A DNA stretch of 64,000 nt, taken from positions 106,150,082 through 106,214,081 of the forward strand of contig BSWB01000007.1 of assembly GCA_033239125.1 (NCBI GenBank). The letters run 5' to 3'. The notes under the pieces are model-generated. The model saw nothing but the letters and a program-made list of their open reading frames with translations, was not told the DNA's origin and searched no databases. Below, piece by piece: positions 23,141 to 35,043 of this stretch. The position numbers and the translations under genes were made by a program. Position 1 is the stretch's first letter; each line of letters opens with the position of its first letter. Source of the DNA: Fagopyrum homotropicum (taxonomy: Eukaryota; Streptophyta; Magnoliopsida; Caryophyllales; Polygonaceae).

Positions 23141-23961
23141 CCTTGGTTGATTGCTAGAATCATCCATCTTATCATCTTGTTAATCATCAAATTATTCACT
23201 TAGATTGTCTTGCTACCTTGTAATGAGTTGCTAACTCCCTTGCTACATTGGATTGGTTTGAAGCTGCTTTGTTACTTTGGTTGTAAGTACTTTATAATAT
23301 AAGTTTTCATTCAGTAATACTTTGTATTTCCTTGATCTCCATTGTCTAATTGCATGTTTACTATTGATTGAGATTGATCACCTTAGGTTCTAAAGTGCAT
23401 GCAAACAACTAGGATTAATAGGTTCCGGGTTCGGGTCTTTAATCTAGTAGCAACTTTAAGTAATAACGGGTTGTGATTACTTAAAGAAAAGGAACACAAA
23501 TATAAAGATAAGTTTAACGGTTTTAATCTTCTCTTTATATCCCTTCGTCTTTGTTTGAAAGCTAACCTGTTATTTGTTCTTGTAGGTTTACAGAACTTTA
23601 ATATGTTAAGTTGTGTTGATGCCGGTTGGCTCAACACATATATACGATCGAGACGGGAGATTACTTGGAAACTTGTAAAATGAACTCACCAAAGTAGCAA
23701 TTGCATGCTTAGAATCAACCTAGTGTAGATTCATCCATTATTGTCTTACTTGTCGCATTAATCGTTTTCATAAGTTTTTGTGCATCAATTCAACCAAACC
23801 CACCCCCTTTGTGTCACTTGTCATTATAATCGATAATTGCATCTAAAACACCTTAACTCTCTTGGGTTCGACCCTTAATCACTATACTTGTTCTTAGTGC
23901 TAAGTCGGGATTTACTTTTGATTGGGTATAGACGACCATAGAAATACCTTCGGTCAAATTT

Positions 23962-23979
23962 TGGTACCGTTGCCGGGGA
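23962..23979 (+). promoter_or_regulatory. Element B primer-binding site (tRNA-Asp)
   Basis: TGGTACCGTTGCCGGGGA, five bases after the LTR, matches 16 of 18 bases of the complement of the plant tRNA-Asp 3' end (TGGCGCCGTTGCCGGGGA). GC to TA at positions 4-5 are the only differences. Confidence 0.85.
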
Positions 23980-24027
23980 GTTTTTGTGTTTTAATGTTAT
24001 TGTTGATTATTGGTTTGAACCATTTTT

Positions 24028-25186
24028 ATGGTTCAAACCCGTGCTACTAATTCTGGCTTTGCTTCTTTTGATCCAGAAATTGAGAGGACGCACATCCGGC
24101 AACGAAGACAACAACAACTTCAACAAGAGATGCCTGACCATACTCTTCGTCAACTTACGCAGCGCACCTTGGCTCAAACCCTCTTGCGGTCGCTATACCG
24201 GCACTAGGGGAAGGAGTCAACTTTGAGCTCAAGCCGGGCCTCATTCACTTGCTTCCATCCTTCCATGGACTAAGTGGTGAAGACCCCATCAAGCACCTTA
24301 GGAAGTTCCATACTGTGTGTATGAGCATGAAGCCGGCCAACATTACCGAAGAACAGATCAAGATGAGGGCATTCGGCTTCACACTCAAAGATTCGGCAGA
24401 TGATTGGTATTACCACCTTCCATCCGGGAGTATTGACACTTGGGAGAACCTTCACAAAGAGTTCTTGGAGAAATACTTTCTAGCTAAAAAGGCCAATAGC
24501 TTGAAGAAAGCTATAAGCAACATCGAGCAAGAGGCAACCGAAACTCTCTACGAGTACTTCGAAAGGTTTGCACGCCTCCGATCCAGCTGTCCTTTTCACG
24601 GATATTCAACTCAAGATCAAGTCTTGTACTTGTACAATGGCTTGCTAGACAATGAAAGGAGGATCGTCGATGCGGCTTGCGGAGGTAATATCCTTAACTC
24701 TACTCCTGACCTTGCTTTGGAAAAGATACAGGAGCTATCTGAAGGAACTCGGAACTTTGGAAGGACCCCGGCTAAGAAAGGAACGGGAAGAATGAGATTT
24801 CCACCGAGCTAGCGGAATTGAAGGAAATGGTGAAGAGGCTAACACTTATGGGAACACCGCAATAGCTCAAAGCTTGTGGAGTTTGTGCTGACCCGTATCA
24901 TCCAACGGACATGTGTCCACAAGTTCAAGATGACGATGCTGAAGTAAACGCAATGGGTTATGGACAACCACAACAGCAAAGACGTAGGAACGATCCCTAT
25001 GCACATAATTTCATGCCAAATTGGTATGACCAACAAAATTTTCATTGGAGGGATCAACAAAACCAAGAACAGCAGCCCCACCAAGGTAAGTATCACTCAA
25101 CTAAAGATATGTTGCAGGTTTTGACTAAACACTTTGCTACCCATGTCCAAACAACAGAATCTAGCATCAAGAACCTTGAGAAATAG
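24028..25186 (+). pseudogene. Element B gag
   Basis: The ATG at 24028 opens MVQTRATNSGFASFDPEIE. A frameshift near 24200 moves the frame to that of GVNFELKPGLIHLLPSFHGL, the Athila capsid signature, followed by DDWYYHLPSGSIDTWENLH. A second shift near 24800 leads to the Gln-rich linker (GYGQPQQQRRRNDPYAHNF) and a TAG at 25184-25186 that stands where Gln is expected (LEK*VSQMAEAISK). No zinc knuckle is visible, as is usual in Athila gag. Gag would form the virus-like particle in the cytoplasm. Confidence 0.9.
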
Positions 25187-25373
25187 GTTAGTCAAATGGC
25201 GGAAGCTATTTCAAAGACCGAATCAAGGCTTTCCGGAGGATTGCCTTCCCAAACATTTATAAACCCCAAGGAGAATGTTAGTGCCCTAACATTAAGGAGC
25301 GGGAAGCAAATCCAACAAGAACCAGCAAAAGAATCACAAAGCAAACCTTCTGTCGTTTCTTCCGCACCCACAA

Positions 25374-25496
25374 CTGCCCCTGCGGCTGCAGCTGCGCCCA
25401 ACACAGAAGGAACGACGCCCCTGCGGTTGGCTGCCCCCGCCCCTGCGGTGACAACCCCCAAGCCGCCCCTGCGCCTTCAAGCTGGCGCACCTGCGG
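25374..25496 (+). repeat. Phased motif array inside B gag-pol linker
   Basis: Words start at 25374 (CTGCCCCTGCGG), 25415 (ACGCCCCTGCGG), 25437 (perfect CCGCCCCTGCGG), 25463 (CCGCCCCTGCGC) and 25485 (GCGCACCTGCGG). Spacings 25415-25437 and 25463-25485 are 22 bp, not a multiple of three: the first copy is read TPLR, the next APAV. Confidence 0.88.
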
Positions 25497-28106
25497 AAAA
25501 CACAACAGAAGGTCCTGCTGAAAAGGATACCAACGTCCGGCCTAACTTTCCGCCACTGTACTCCGAGAAGCCACCGGCTCCTTTTCCTGAAGCATTGAAG
25601 GAGCGAAGAATCATAGAGGATAAGGACCTCTTTGAGACTTTTTCTAAATGCGAGGTAAACATTCCCCTCCTTAAGTTGGTGAAAAGTATCCCTAAATATG
25701 TTCGATTTTTGAAGGAACTTTGCACTATCAAGAGGAATCAAAAGCTAAAGGGGAAACAGAAAGTGCAAGTGAGTGAACATGTGTCGGCAGTTTTCCAACG
25801 AAGAATGCCCAAGAAGTGCAGCGATCCGGGTATGGTAAGCATTCCTTGTGTTATAGGGGAAACCCGCTTTGACAAAGCAATGCTTGATCTCGGTGCTTCT
25901 ATTAATGTCTTGCCATATTCGATTTACAAATCACTTGGCCTTGGGCCACTAATGGAAACTAGGATTGTAGTACAACTTGCTGATAGATCTAATGTGTACC
26001 CGAAAGGGATAATTGAAGATGTATTAGTGATGTTAGACAACCTAATTTTTCCTGTTGATTTCTTTGTAATGGATATGGAAAATGACTCGCATGCTGCACC
26101 CATTCTGTTAGGTAGGCCATTTCTGAAAACGGCTAGGACTAAAATTGATTATGTTAGTGGTAAATTGACCATGGAGTTTGACGGAGAAGTAGTGGAATTT
26201 GACATCTTTGATGCAATGAAATTTCCTAGCGATGATCATTCTCTATGTGCTATTGACATTGTTGAACCTTTTGTGCAAGATGTTTTTGATAACTCTGACG
26301 TGGATGAATTAAGAAATGTGAGTGAGCATGACATTGATGGTTTCAAATCAGATTATGTGTTAACATCTAGCATGAAAGAGGTCCTAGCCCAATTAGATGG
26401 GCATAAAAGGCTACCTATCTCCAATTTGGCCATTGGTCCCACTTTACTAACCCCAAGCGAGAAGCTTGTTCCGTCCATAGTGTTGGCACCGGAAATAGAA
26501 TTGAAGGACCTTCCGTCACACCTCAAGTATGTTTTCCTTCGAGCACACAATACCTTGCCGGTAATCATCTCCAACAAGTTGACCACCGGACAAGAAGATA
26601 AGTTGGTGAACGTACTAAAGGAGCACAAGACGGCCCTTGGATGGACTATTGCGGACATCAAAGGGATAAGTCCTTCCACTTGCATGCATAGGATTTTACT
26701 TGAGGACGAAGCCAAGCCCTCTAGGCAACCTCAAAGGAGGTTGAACCCACCAATGATGGATGTGGTCAAAAAAGGAAGTGTTGAAGCTCCTCCAAGCGGA
26801 CATGATCTTTCCTATCTCGGATAGCACTTGGGTTAGCCCGAACCAAGTATTTCCAAAAAAGGGAGGCATCACTTTGGTGGAAAATCAACATGGAGAGATG
26901 GTCCCAAGCAAAACACAAATTGGATGGAGAGTGTGCATTGACTACCGCAAGCTTAATAAGGTAACACGAAAAGACAATTTCCATTATCTTTTATTGATCA
27001 AATGTTGGAACGTCTTGCAGGTCATCAATACTACTGTTTCCTGGATGGATATTCGGGCTATTTCCAAATAGCCATCGCACCAGAAGATCAAGAGAAGACA
27101 ACGTTCACTTGCCCATTTGGCACTTTCGCATATCGCAGAATGCCATTTAGACTTTGCAACGCACCAGGCACTTTCCAACGGTGCATGATAAGCATTTTCT
27201 CTGAATACATAGAAAATTTCATTGAAGTCTTCATGGATGATTTTACCGTCCATGGAGACAGTTTTGACGCATGTTTAGGGCATTTAAAACTTGTTCTTGA
27301 AAAATGTGTTGAAACCAATTTAGTTCTTAATTCGGAAAAATGTCATTTCATGGTCGAACAAGGAATTGTGCTAGGACATGTAATATCCTCAAAAGGGATA
27401 GAGGTAGATAAGGGAAAGGTTGATGTTATTCAAAATTTACCTTATCCTACTAATGTTCGGGAAATCCGATCTTTTCTTGGTCATGCAGGTTTCTACCGAT
27501 GGTTCATCAAAGATTTCTCAAAGATCTCAGCACCCCTGTATGAATTGTTTAAGAAAGATGTCGCCTTCCTAGTGGATGAGGATTGCAAGAAAGCTTTCGA
27601 CACTTTGAAGGCATGTCTCACCACCGCACCGATCATCCGTTCTCCGGATTGGGAGAAACCTTTTGAAATCATGTGTGACGCCAGTGACTACGCTGTCAGA
27701 GCTGTCTTAGGACAAAAAGACGGACGGGCCTCCCATGTGATCCATTATACATCTATGACACTCAATGGAGCACAAAGGAATTACTCTACCACCGAGAAGG
27801 AGAAGTTAGCGGTAGTTTTTGCCCTTGAGAAATTCCGGCAGTACCTACTTGGGGTAAAGGTAATTATCTTCACAGACCATGCAGCTCTTAGTTACCTCAT
27901 GGCAAAGAAGGAGGCAAAGCCACGATTGATCTGTTGGGTGCTTCTTCTAAGCGAGTTTAACCTAGAGATAAGGGACAAGAAGGGAGCTGAGAACCTGGTG
28001 GCCGATCATTTGAGCAAACTAGTGCAAGAGGAGGAAGATCCAGGAAAAAGAGAGATAGCCGGAAGTTTTCCAGACGATACATTCTACACAACTCTCTGTT
28101 GTGTAA

Positions 28107-28162
28107 CCACCCCCGCGCCTCACACCAGCCGCCCCTGCAGCTCGGTCTACGCGCCCCTGCGG
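28107..28162 (+). repeat. Phased motif array between B RNase H and integrase
   Basis: Three words start at 28107 (CCACCCCCGCGC), 28129 (CCGCCCCTGCAG) and 28151 (GCGCCCCTGCGG), each 22 bp after the last, in a linker with no counterpart in related Athila polyproteins D and E. Confidence 0.87.
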
Positions 28163-29796
28163 AATTGTTGACAAAGGTTTGTCTTAAGCTTCAATCTTTT
28201 AAGCCTTGGTTTGCTGACATTGTGAATTTTATTGTCAGGAAGGAGTATTCTCCAAACTTCACCAAGGCACAACGAGGGAAAGTAAAAGCTGAAGCTCGAC
28301 ACTACGTTTGGGACGATCCTTACCTTTGGAAGCATTGTAGTGACCAAGTGATCCGGCGTTGCATTCCGGACAATGAGGTACAATCCGTCCTAACTTTCTG
28401 TCATTCTGAAGCATGTGGAGGGCACTTTGGAGCAAACAAAACTGCAAGAAAAGTTTTGGATGCCGGTTCTTTTGGCCACACATTTTTTGAGACGCTTTTG
28501 CGTTTTGTAAAGTGTGTGATAGATGCCAAAGGGTAGGAAATCTTTCAAGGAGACATGAAATGCCCCAATCCTCTCTTATATTTTGTGAAATATTCGATGT
28601 TTAGGAAATTGATTTCATGGGGCCGTTTCCTACTTCATTCGGGAACACATATATTTTGCTTGTGGTGGACTATGTTTCCAAGTGGGTGGAAGCAAAGGCC
28701 ACCAAAATTGATGATTCAAAAGTAGTTGCAGCTTTTCTGAAGGAAAATATCTTTGCAAGATTTGGAATCCCAAAAGCCTTAATTAGTGATAGGGGTACCC
28801 ATTTTTGCAACAAGACGATCACGGCTCTCCTTAAGAAGTATCATGTTCACCAAAGAGTATCAACAACTTATTATCCACAAACAAACGGCCAAGCTGAGGT
28901 GTCCAACCGGGAAATAAAGACCATCCTTGAAAAGACGGTTTCTCCCGGGCGGAAGGATTGGAGTGCAAGGCTAAATGACGCCCTATGGGCATATCGGACA
29001 GCCTACAAAACTCCCATTGGAATGTCCCCTTTTAGGCTCGTGTTTGGGAAAGCTTGCCACCTACCGGTGGAGTTAGAGCACAAAGCTTGGTGGGCGGTAA
29101 AGAAGTGCAACATGAACATAGAAGAAGTGGGAGAATTCCGGAAACTCCAATTGCAAGAGTTGGAGGAACTAAGGCTAGATGCATATGACCATGCTACCAC
29201 ATACAAAGAAAAGACCAAAGCATGGCATGACCGGAACATCCTCCGGAAGGACTTCAAGGTAGGTAATAAGGTACTTCTCTTTCAATCCCGTTTGAAACTC
29301 TTTGCAGGTAAGCTGCGTTCAAGATGGACAGTGTTACGTCTAGGAATTGATGCACGCAAAAAGCCTTAAATTTATACTCGATATATTTCTCCTAACTCCT
29401 AGCGAACCCGCAGTGTACGGGACGTTTTGTAGTAGTGATAGTAATCCGAGGTCGAACACAAAGACTGAGGTGAAATTGAATCGATTAGTGACTAAGGATA
29501 GTGTTGATCTAGGCTAAGAAAAGAGAAATAAACAAATAAATGAAAATCTTAATATTTTTGGGTTTGGTTTTGTGTGGTGATCAATCAAGAATCACAACGA
29601 TATAAGAATGCAAAACAAACTAACAATCTAGCAAATAAACACAAACAAGCAAGGCAAACACGAGATATGAGGTCAAAGAGAGAAAAGCGGATTCTAGGGT
29701 TGGAAATTCCGATTATGGCATTGGAATCAAGTTTCTAATCATCCTTGGATAAACTATAGTATGTTGGGAAGGAATGTTTCTCAAATGGGGTCAATT

Positions 29797-30057
29797 ACCG
29801 GGTAGGTCTCATGATACACTAATCTCGCACCTAATGTCCTATCACCGGGTAAGTCTCTAGGAGCCTAAGGAAGGGATATCTACTCAAACCGGATGGTAGT
29901 CTAGGGATCTAACCTCTCCTTACCGGGTAAGTCTCGGGAAGGCAAGTCCTAAACACCTATCCTAGCACATTCAGTCCAATAGCGGCTTGTGAGGCTCACT
30001 ACTACCTAGAGTTGGTCATCTTCGGTATCTAAGAGAAAGAATCACCGGGTAGGTCTC
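29797..30057 (-). repeat. Four copies of ACCGGGTARGTCTC in C LTR
   Basis: Exact 14-mers at 29797-29810, 29844-29857, 29922-29935 and 30044-30057 (R = G, A, A, G). The same four-fold arrangement is in the LTRs of D (from about 34609) and E (52974-53231), although the sequence between copies differs. Confidence 0.9.
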
Positions 30058-30178
30058 TTCTAACACTTAGTTGCTAACACTAGGTCACCCTAGGATAGAT
30101 TTAGCTCAACCAACACTAGGATTTCAACAATCTAACATACTAGCACTTAGATTCATCAAATCAAACAAGTTAGTTAGA

Positions 30179-30233
30179 ATTACGGGTTATTCATCACTTT
30201 CCACGGCCGTGGAGTTGCAAGAACGAACCGTGG
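30179..30233 (-). repeat. CCACGGCCGTGG cluster 1 in C 3' LTR
   Basis: Perfect palindrome at 30201-30212, a half site ending ACCGTGG at 30233 (21 bp on) and a decayed left half (TTACGGGTTATT, about 21 bp before). The D copy at 34990-35043 shows all three sites. Confidence 0.8.
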
Positions 30234-30807
30234 TTTCTAACAGTAGCTCGGTTCAAGCAAACGAATCATCCTAAGGTACATCTAAGTCCATTCTATCATA
30301 GTCCAAGCCATAACCCTCATTTCCTTACCCTAGAATCACATCTATTTAGCCAACAACATACATCTCAACAATCAAAGCCATCAAGCATAAAATCATGGAA
30401 TCCATATCAAGAGGATGAAATGAAAGAGAGATGAGCAAGTAAAACAAAGAAAATCAAGTTGAATGTATGATAAGAAAGACTTACAACCCTTCAAAAGAAG
30501 GTTCAATCTCGTTCCTTACAAAACCGAGCAAATCGTTTTCACAAAACTCACTCAAAATCACTCAAAACTATGAAAGACTAAAAATAGTGTGTTCTTCTCT
30601 TCTTCTCCAATGTAATCCTTTCTTCTCCTCCAAGAGTAGCTCCAATCCAATCTTCCAATGAGAGAATATGTGTTGTTTAGAGTGTGGGAGAGAATGAGAG
30701 TGAGGGGTCTGTCCCTAACAGCCTGCAGGACCACCTTATATCCTCAACAAATTGCAAGAGTCGGCCATGAAGATCGTGGGACAGCTGTCACAACTGTCTG
30801 GGGAAAA

Positions 30808-30850
30808 CCACGGCCCATTGCCATGCCCGTGGAAGTCCCAGTGGCCGTGG
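30808..30850 (-). repeat. CCACGGCCGTGG cluster 2 in C 3' LTR
   Basis: Left half CCACGG at 30808, CCATGCCCGTGG at 30821-30832, right half GTGGCCGTGG ending at 30850. Offsets 13 and 18 bp, conserved in D (35622, 35635, 35653) and in the other C LTR (47102, 47115, 47133). Confidence 0.75.
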
Positions 30851-31180
30851 TTTTGGTGCCTCAGCTTGTTTTGGATCATCAAGCCTCAATTTGGTGCATG
30901 GCATGCACCAACAAGGTCCCATGTGTCCCCCTTAGCTTCTAGCTTGCTTCCCAATGAGTCCGAAGGTGTGGCATCTCAAGGAACGATCCTCAAATGTATT
31001 GATTTAGCTCCTAAAACTCCCAAAATACCTACAAAGCATGCAAAAGTCCGTGTAGACGTCTATCTCGACAAAATACATGAATTGAGTGCAAATCGTTACG
31101 AACTAGTGCAAACCATGTGTGAATGAGCGGAAAAACTATCTAAATGAGTGCCTAAACCTAAGTTATAAATCGTGTTATAA

Positions 31181-32803
31181 AAAATACCCCATACTTAAGG
31201 TTTGCTCGTCCCCGAGCAAGTCCCCAACTATAGACTAAGAGATGACATGATTTATGCATGCAGAAAAACAACAAAATCTTTTGGAGTTGTGCTTCTAATA
31301 TTGGATCACCTTTATAGTCATGTTTCATGGCAATGGACAAGCGATCATGCATCAAATAAATGAAGGCACAGAAAGATAATTGTACTTAACTCGAAGGCAT
31401 GCATGAAATGTAAAAATGAAGAAGTCAAGATGATCATGAGCATATCAAATCTAGATCACGAAGTCTTACACACATGCAAATAGTTCACAAGGGCTTAGGA
31501 AATAAGATGCCAAGAAACGTTGTGATTAGGTGGGAATTTTTCTAGGTCATGTGATGCTAATCCGGGAATGGAACTAACTTCACAACTTCACATTTTTTAT
31601 CAACTTCCCACAAGTGTATATTTTCTTCATCTTTTCTTTCTTTTCTTTTCTTTTTCTTTCACTTATTTTTGAGACAATGACATTGGTGTACAAAAGCCGA
31701 AACCTTGGTGATTAGCCGTCCTCGGGCTTTTTTATTTTTCGAGGTGCATCCACTTGCTTTTCATCTTGATCATGTTGTTTGAGCACCTCAATTGATATAA
31801 ATTTGACTTCTTTTTCTTTCACATTTTTTTATCGGTTTATTTGACTTTGGCAAGGCACAAACACCCGATTTCGTGAATGGTGCCTAGTTACTCGTCATTT
31901 AAACCAACGTCCCCAAACCTATATTTTTTCTACACACTTGCTTTTCACACACTCAACACACTAACATGCTCCTATTCTCGGATGGGTCAAAAGAGGTCAA
32001 ATTTATATCAATTGAGGTGCTCAAACAACATGATCAAGATGAGAAGTAGAGAAAGATGAATTTGCCTTAATCACTCCTAGATGATGTGCAAGAACTAGCA
32101 TGTAATTTCGACTTTCAATCCTCAATCCAATCAAGACAAACATCATGATCACAATCCATTCATGGTATTCAAGATAAGTACTTCAAGTCCACATATGCAT
32201 GCATCAATTCAACACATAAGGCCATCCATAGCCAATTCACAAGACAATTTCATCATAAGGGTCATTCCCAAGCTTAGAAGCACTACAATTTTTTTAAATT
32301 TTCATATGTACAATGTAAAATATGTGACAATATTAAACTATCATAGATGCTAATCATGCAAACCCCACCCCATACTTAGAAACACATTGTCCCCAATGTG
32401 TAAATGAAGTAAAGAAGAGTGAAAGTGGGTCCTCACAATGTAAAATGGTTTGCTTTGGTATTTGGGATTACTCAAGTGGTGTGATGGCGGATGATCCTAT
32501 CAACGATGGTGGAGAACTCAAAGTGTTCGTTATGGCATCGGGACCCGCGCTAGGCACCGCTAGTCGTCCAAGTTCCGCGTCCGCTCCACCCATAATTGAT
32601 GAGGGGTTCATCATCATCATCCACATGCCATGTAAGGCTTCCATGCTACTTAAACTCTAGCACACACACAAAGCACACCAAACACACAAAAACAGAAAAA
32701 CGGAAAACAAAATAAAAACGAAAAGGGAAAAATGTCTACCAATGGGTTGCCTCCCATCAACCGCTTCTTTAAGGTCATTAGCTTGACCAAACTCGGGGGC
32801 GTC
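31181..32803 (-). other. Element C 3' internal region with polypurine tract and hairpin
   Basis: Non-coding, 1.6 kb between integrase and 3' LTR. Sense AAGTATGGGGTATTTTT next to the LTR is the polypurine tract. A hairpin, sense TTGCTCGGGGACGAGCAA (31202-31219), lies 21 nt from the LTR. A CT-rich run is at 31620-31665. Closely similar to 35995-37533 of D. I see no third ORF here. Confidence 0.75.
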
Positions 32804-34152
32804 TCACTCTAGGTGAAGTGAGGCAATCATATCCACCGGAGCTCCCGGGATATACTTCTTCAACCGATGCCCATTCACCTTAAAATCTCCACAATGCTCC
32901 CCTCCTATCTCAACCGCTCCATGGGGAAAGATCTTCTTCACCACATAAGGACCCGTCCATCTTGACTTTAGCTTTCCGGGGAAGAGCCGCAGCCTTGAGT
33001 TGAAGAGAAGGACAAGGTCGCCTTCACTCAACTCCTTCGGGATGAGACGCTTGTCATGCCAATGTTTGGTCCTTTCCTTGTAGATCCGGGCGTTTTCATA
33101 GGCATCCAACCGGATCTCCTCAAGAGCGTTCATATCTAGCAATCTCTTCTCTCCGACCTCCTCTAGGTCAAAGTTCAACCACCTTATAGCCCAATATGCT
33201 CTATGCTCCATCTCTACCGGAAGGTGGCAAGACTTGTCATAGACTAGCTTGTAAGGGGTGGTGCCAATCGGTGTCTTGAAAGCGGTTCTATAAGCCCACA
33301 AAGCATCATCGAGCTTCATAGCCCAATCCTTTCTCGTCCTAGAAACCGTCTTCTCAAGAATTCCCTTTATCTCCCGGTTGGAGATCTCCACTTTGCCACT
33401 AGTTTGGGGATGGTAAGGTGTTGCCACCTTATGAGTCACCCCATACTTAGCCAAAAGTGTCCGGAAGTTCCTATTGGTGAAGTGCTTCCCTCCATCACTT
33501 ATGATCACCCTTGGTATTCCAAACCTAGGGAAGATCACTCGGTTGAAGAACCGCACCACAACCTTGTCATCATTTGTGGGAGAGGCGATTGCCTCCACCC
33601 ATCTCGAAACATAGTCCACCGCCAATAGGATGTAGAGGTTGCCACAAGGAGAGGGGAATGTCCCCATGAAGTCCACACCCCACACATCAAATATCTCCAC
33701 CTCTTGTATGTTGTTCAAGGGCATCTCATTCCTCCTTGAGATGTTGTCCGTCCTTTGGCAAGCATCACAAACTACCACAAAATTCTGCACATCCTTGAAC
33801 AAACTTGGCCAAAAGAAACCCGATTGCAACACCTTCGCACATGTCTTGTGTGAGCTAGCATGGCCTCCACATGGCAAAGAGTGACAATGGCGGATCACAC
33901 TCTCCACCTCATCCTCCGGTATGCATCTCCTAAAGACTCCATCCGGCCCTCTCTTGAACAAAAGCGGTTCACTCCAATAGTAATGGCTCACATCCTTGAA
34001 AAGTTTTTTCCTTTGGGCATAGGATAAACCGGGTGGCACCTCCTCACACACAAGGTAGTTCACAATGTCGGCATACCATGGCTCATTACCCCTTGACACT
34101 TAAAACAAGCATTCCTCCCCCATTTGCAATTACTCATCCCGGAATGAGTCAT
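32804..34152 (-). pseudogene. Element C integrase fragment
   Basis: Begins in the RNase H-integrase linker. Two TAA stops occur between 34095 and 34140 in frame, where D has Gln. Integrase then runs open for 431 codons: zinc-binding HCHSLPCGGHASSH...CDACQRTDN, catalytic core VDFMGTF, SDGGKHFTNRNF and SGKVEISNREIKGILE (three acidic residues present), then the C-terminal domain (SRWTGPYVVKKIFPHGAVEI). It matches D residue by residue with scattered changes. Without RT it cannot work alone. Confidence 0.92.
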
Positions 34153-34989
34153 TGTTACGCTAAGAACGTGACACGCAAAAGCTTTAAATTTATAAACTCG
34201 TTATATTTCTCCTAACTCCTAGTGAACCCACAGTGTACGGGACGTTTTATAGTAGGGATAGTATTCCGAGGTCGAACACAATGACTGAGGTGAGATTGAA
34301 TCGATTAGTGATTAAGTTTAGTGAAGATCTAGGTTAAGAAAAGAGAAGGAAATAAAGAAATGAAAATCTCAATGTTTTAGGTTTGGTTTTTATGGTGATC
34401 AATCAAAGGTCACAAATCATGCAAAATAAGCAATCAACTAAGCTAATACCACAAGTAAACAAGCAAATACGAAATATGTAATCAAAGGGAGAAAAGCGGA
34501 TTCTAGGGGTTGGAAATTCCGGTTATGACATTGGACTTAAGTTATCTAATCATTTCTTGGATTAACTATGGTATGTTGGGAGTGAGTGTTTCTAAATCGG
34601 GATCAATCACCGGGTAGGTCTCATGGTCCACTAGTCTGTTCCTAAGGTCTCATCACCGGGTAAGTCTCAAAGAGCCTAAGGATAGGAATTCTACACAAAC
34701 CGGATGGTATTCTAGGGGTCTAACCTCTCTTTACCGGGTAAGTCTTGGAAAGGCAAGTCCTAAACACCTATCCTAGCACACTCAGTCCAATAGCGGCTTG
34801 TGAGGCTCACAACTACCTAGAGTTTGTCATCTTTGATATCTAAGAGCAAGAATCACCGGGTAGGTCTCTTCTAACTCTTAGTTGCTAACACTAGGTCACC
34901 CTACGATAGATTTAACTCAACAAACACTAGGATTTCAACATTCTAACATTCTAGAACTTAGACTCATCAAATCAAATAAATCAGGCAAA

Positions 34990-35043
34990 CCACGGGTTGT
35001 TCTACCACTTCCACGGCCGTGGACTAGCAAGAACAAACCGTGG
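34990..35043 (-). repeat. Three-site CCACGGCCGTGG array in D LTR
   Basis: Half site CCACGGGTTGTT at 34990, perfect palindrome at 35011-35022, half site AACAAACCGTGG at 35032-35043. Spacing is exactly 21 and 21 bp. Confidence 0.88.

Larger units (their letters stand above)
22456..23956 (+). repeat. Element B 5' LTR (1501 bp)
   Basis: Starts TGATAGGTGATGG and ends CCTTCGGTCA. It matches 50438-51967, with substitutions and small indels. A TATA box (tataaatagg) lies at 23131-23140. The upstream part is packed with CCGCCCCTGCGG words. Confidence 0.95.
25187..29331 (+). pseudogene. Element B pol: protease, RT, RNase H, integrase (5' part)
   Basis: Linker with Ala/Pro-rich repeats (about 25370-25500), protease (AMLDLGASINVLPYSIYKSL), RT (WRVCIDYRKLNKVTRKDNF, FLDGYSGYFQIAIAPEDQEK, FMDDF), RNase H (MCDASDYAVRAVLGQ, FTDHAALSYL), an inserted Pro/Ala segment at 28100-28165, then integrase (VVDYVSKWVEAKA, ISDRGTHFCN, NGQAEVSNREIKTILE). 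One extra A in a run at 26766-26772 and another shift near 26985 break RT; further shifts lie near 28165 and 28530. The gene is interrupted at SRWT by element C and resumes at 47479. It is inactive. Confidence 0.93.
29332..31180 (-). repeat. Element C 3' LTR (1849 bp)
   Basis: Plus strand starts tgttacgtctagg; the end is gttataa where the partner LTR has gttatca. It matches 45625-47473 closely. It carries four ACCGGGTARGTCTC repeats and two CCACGGCCGTGG-type clusters. Confidence 0.93.

Noticed and set aside
29797..30057. CRISPR-like array (regular short repeats with unique spacers)
   Set aside because: Four 14-bp repeats with unequal spacing inside a plant LTR, no cas genes, eukaryotic context.
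32804..34099. A separate integrase-only element
   Set aside because: It is the remaining end of element C: same strand, followed by C's 3' region and LTR, and cut exactly at D's LTR.
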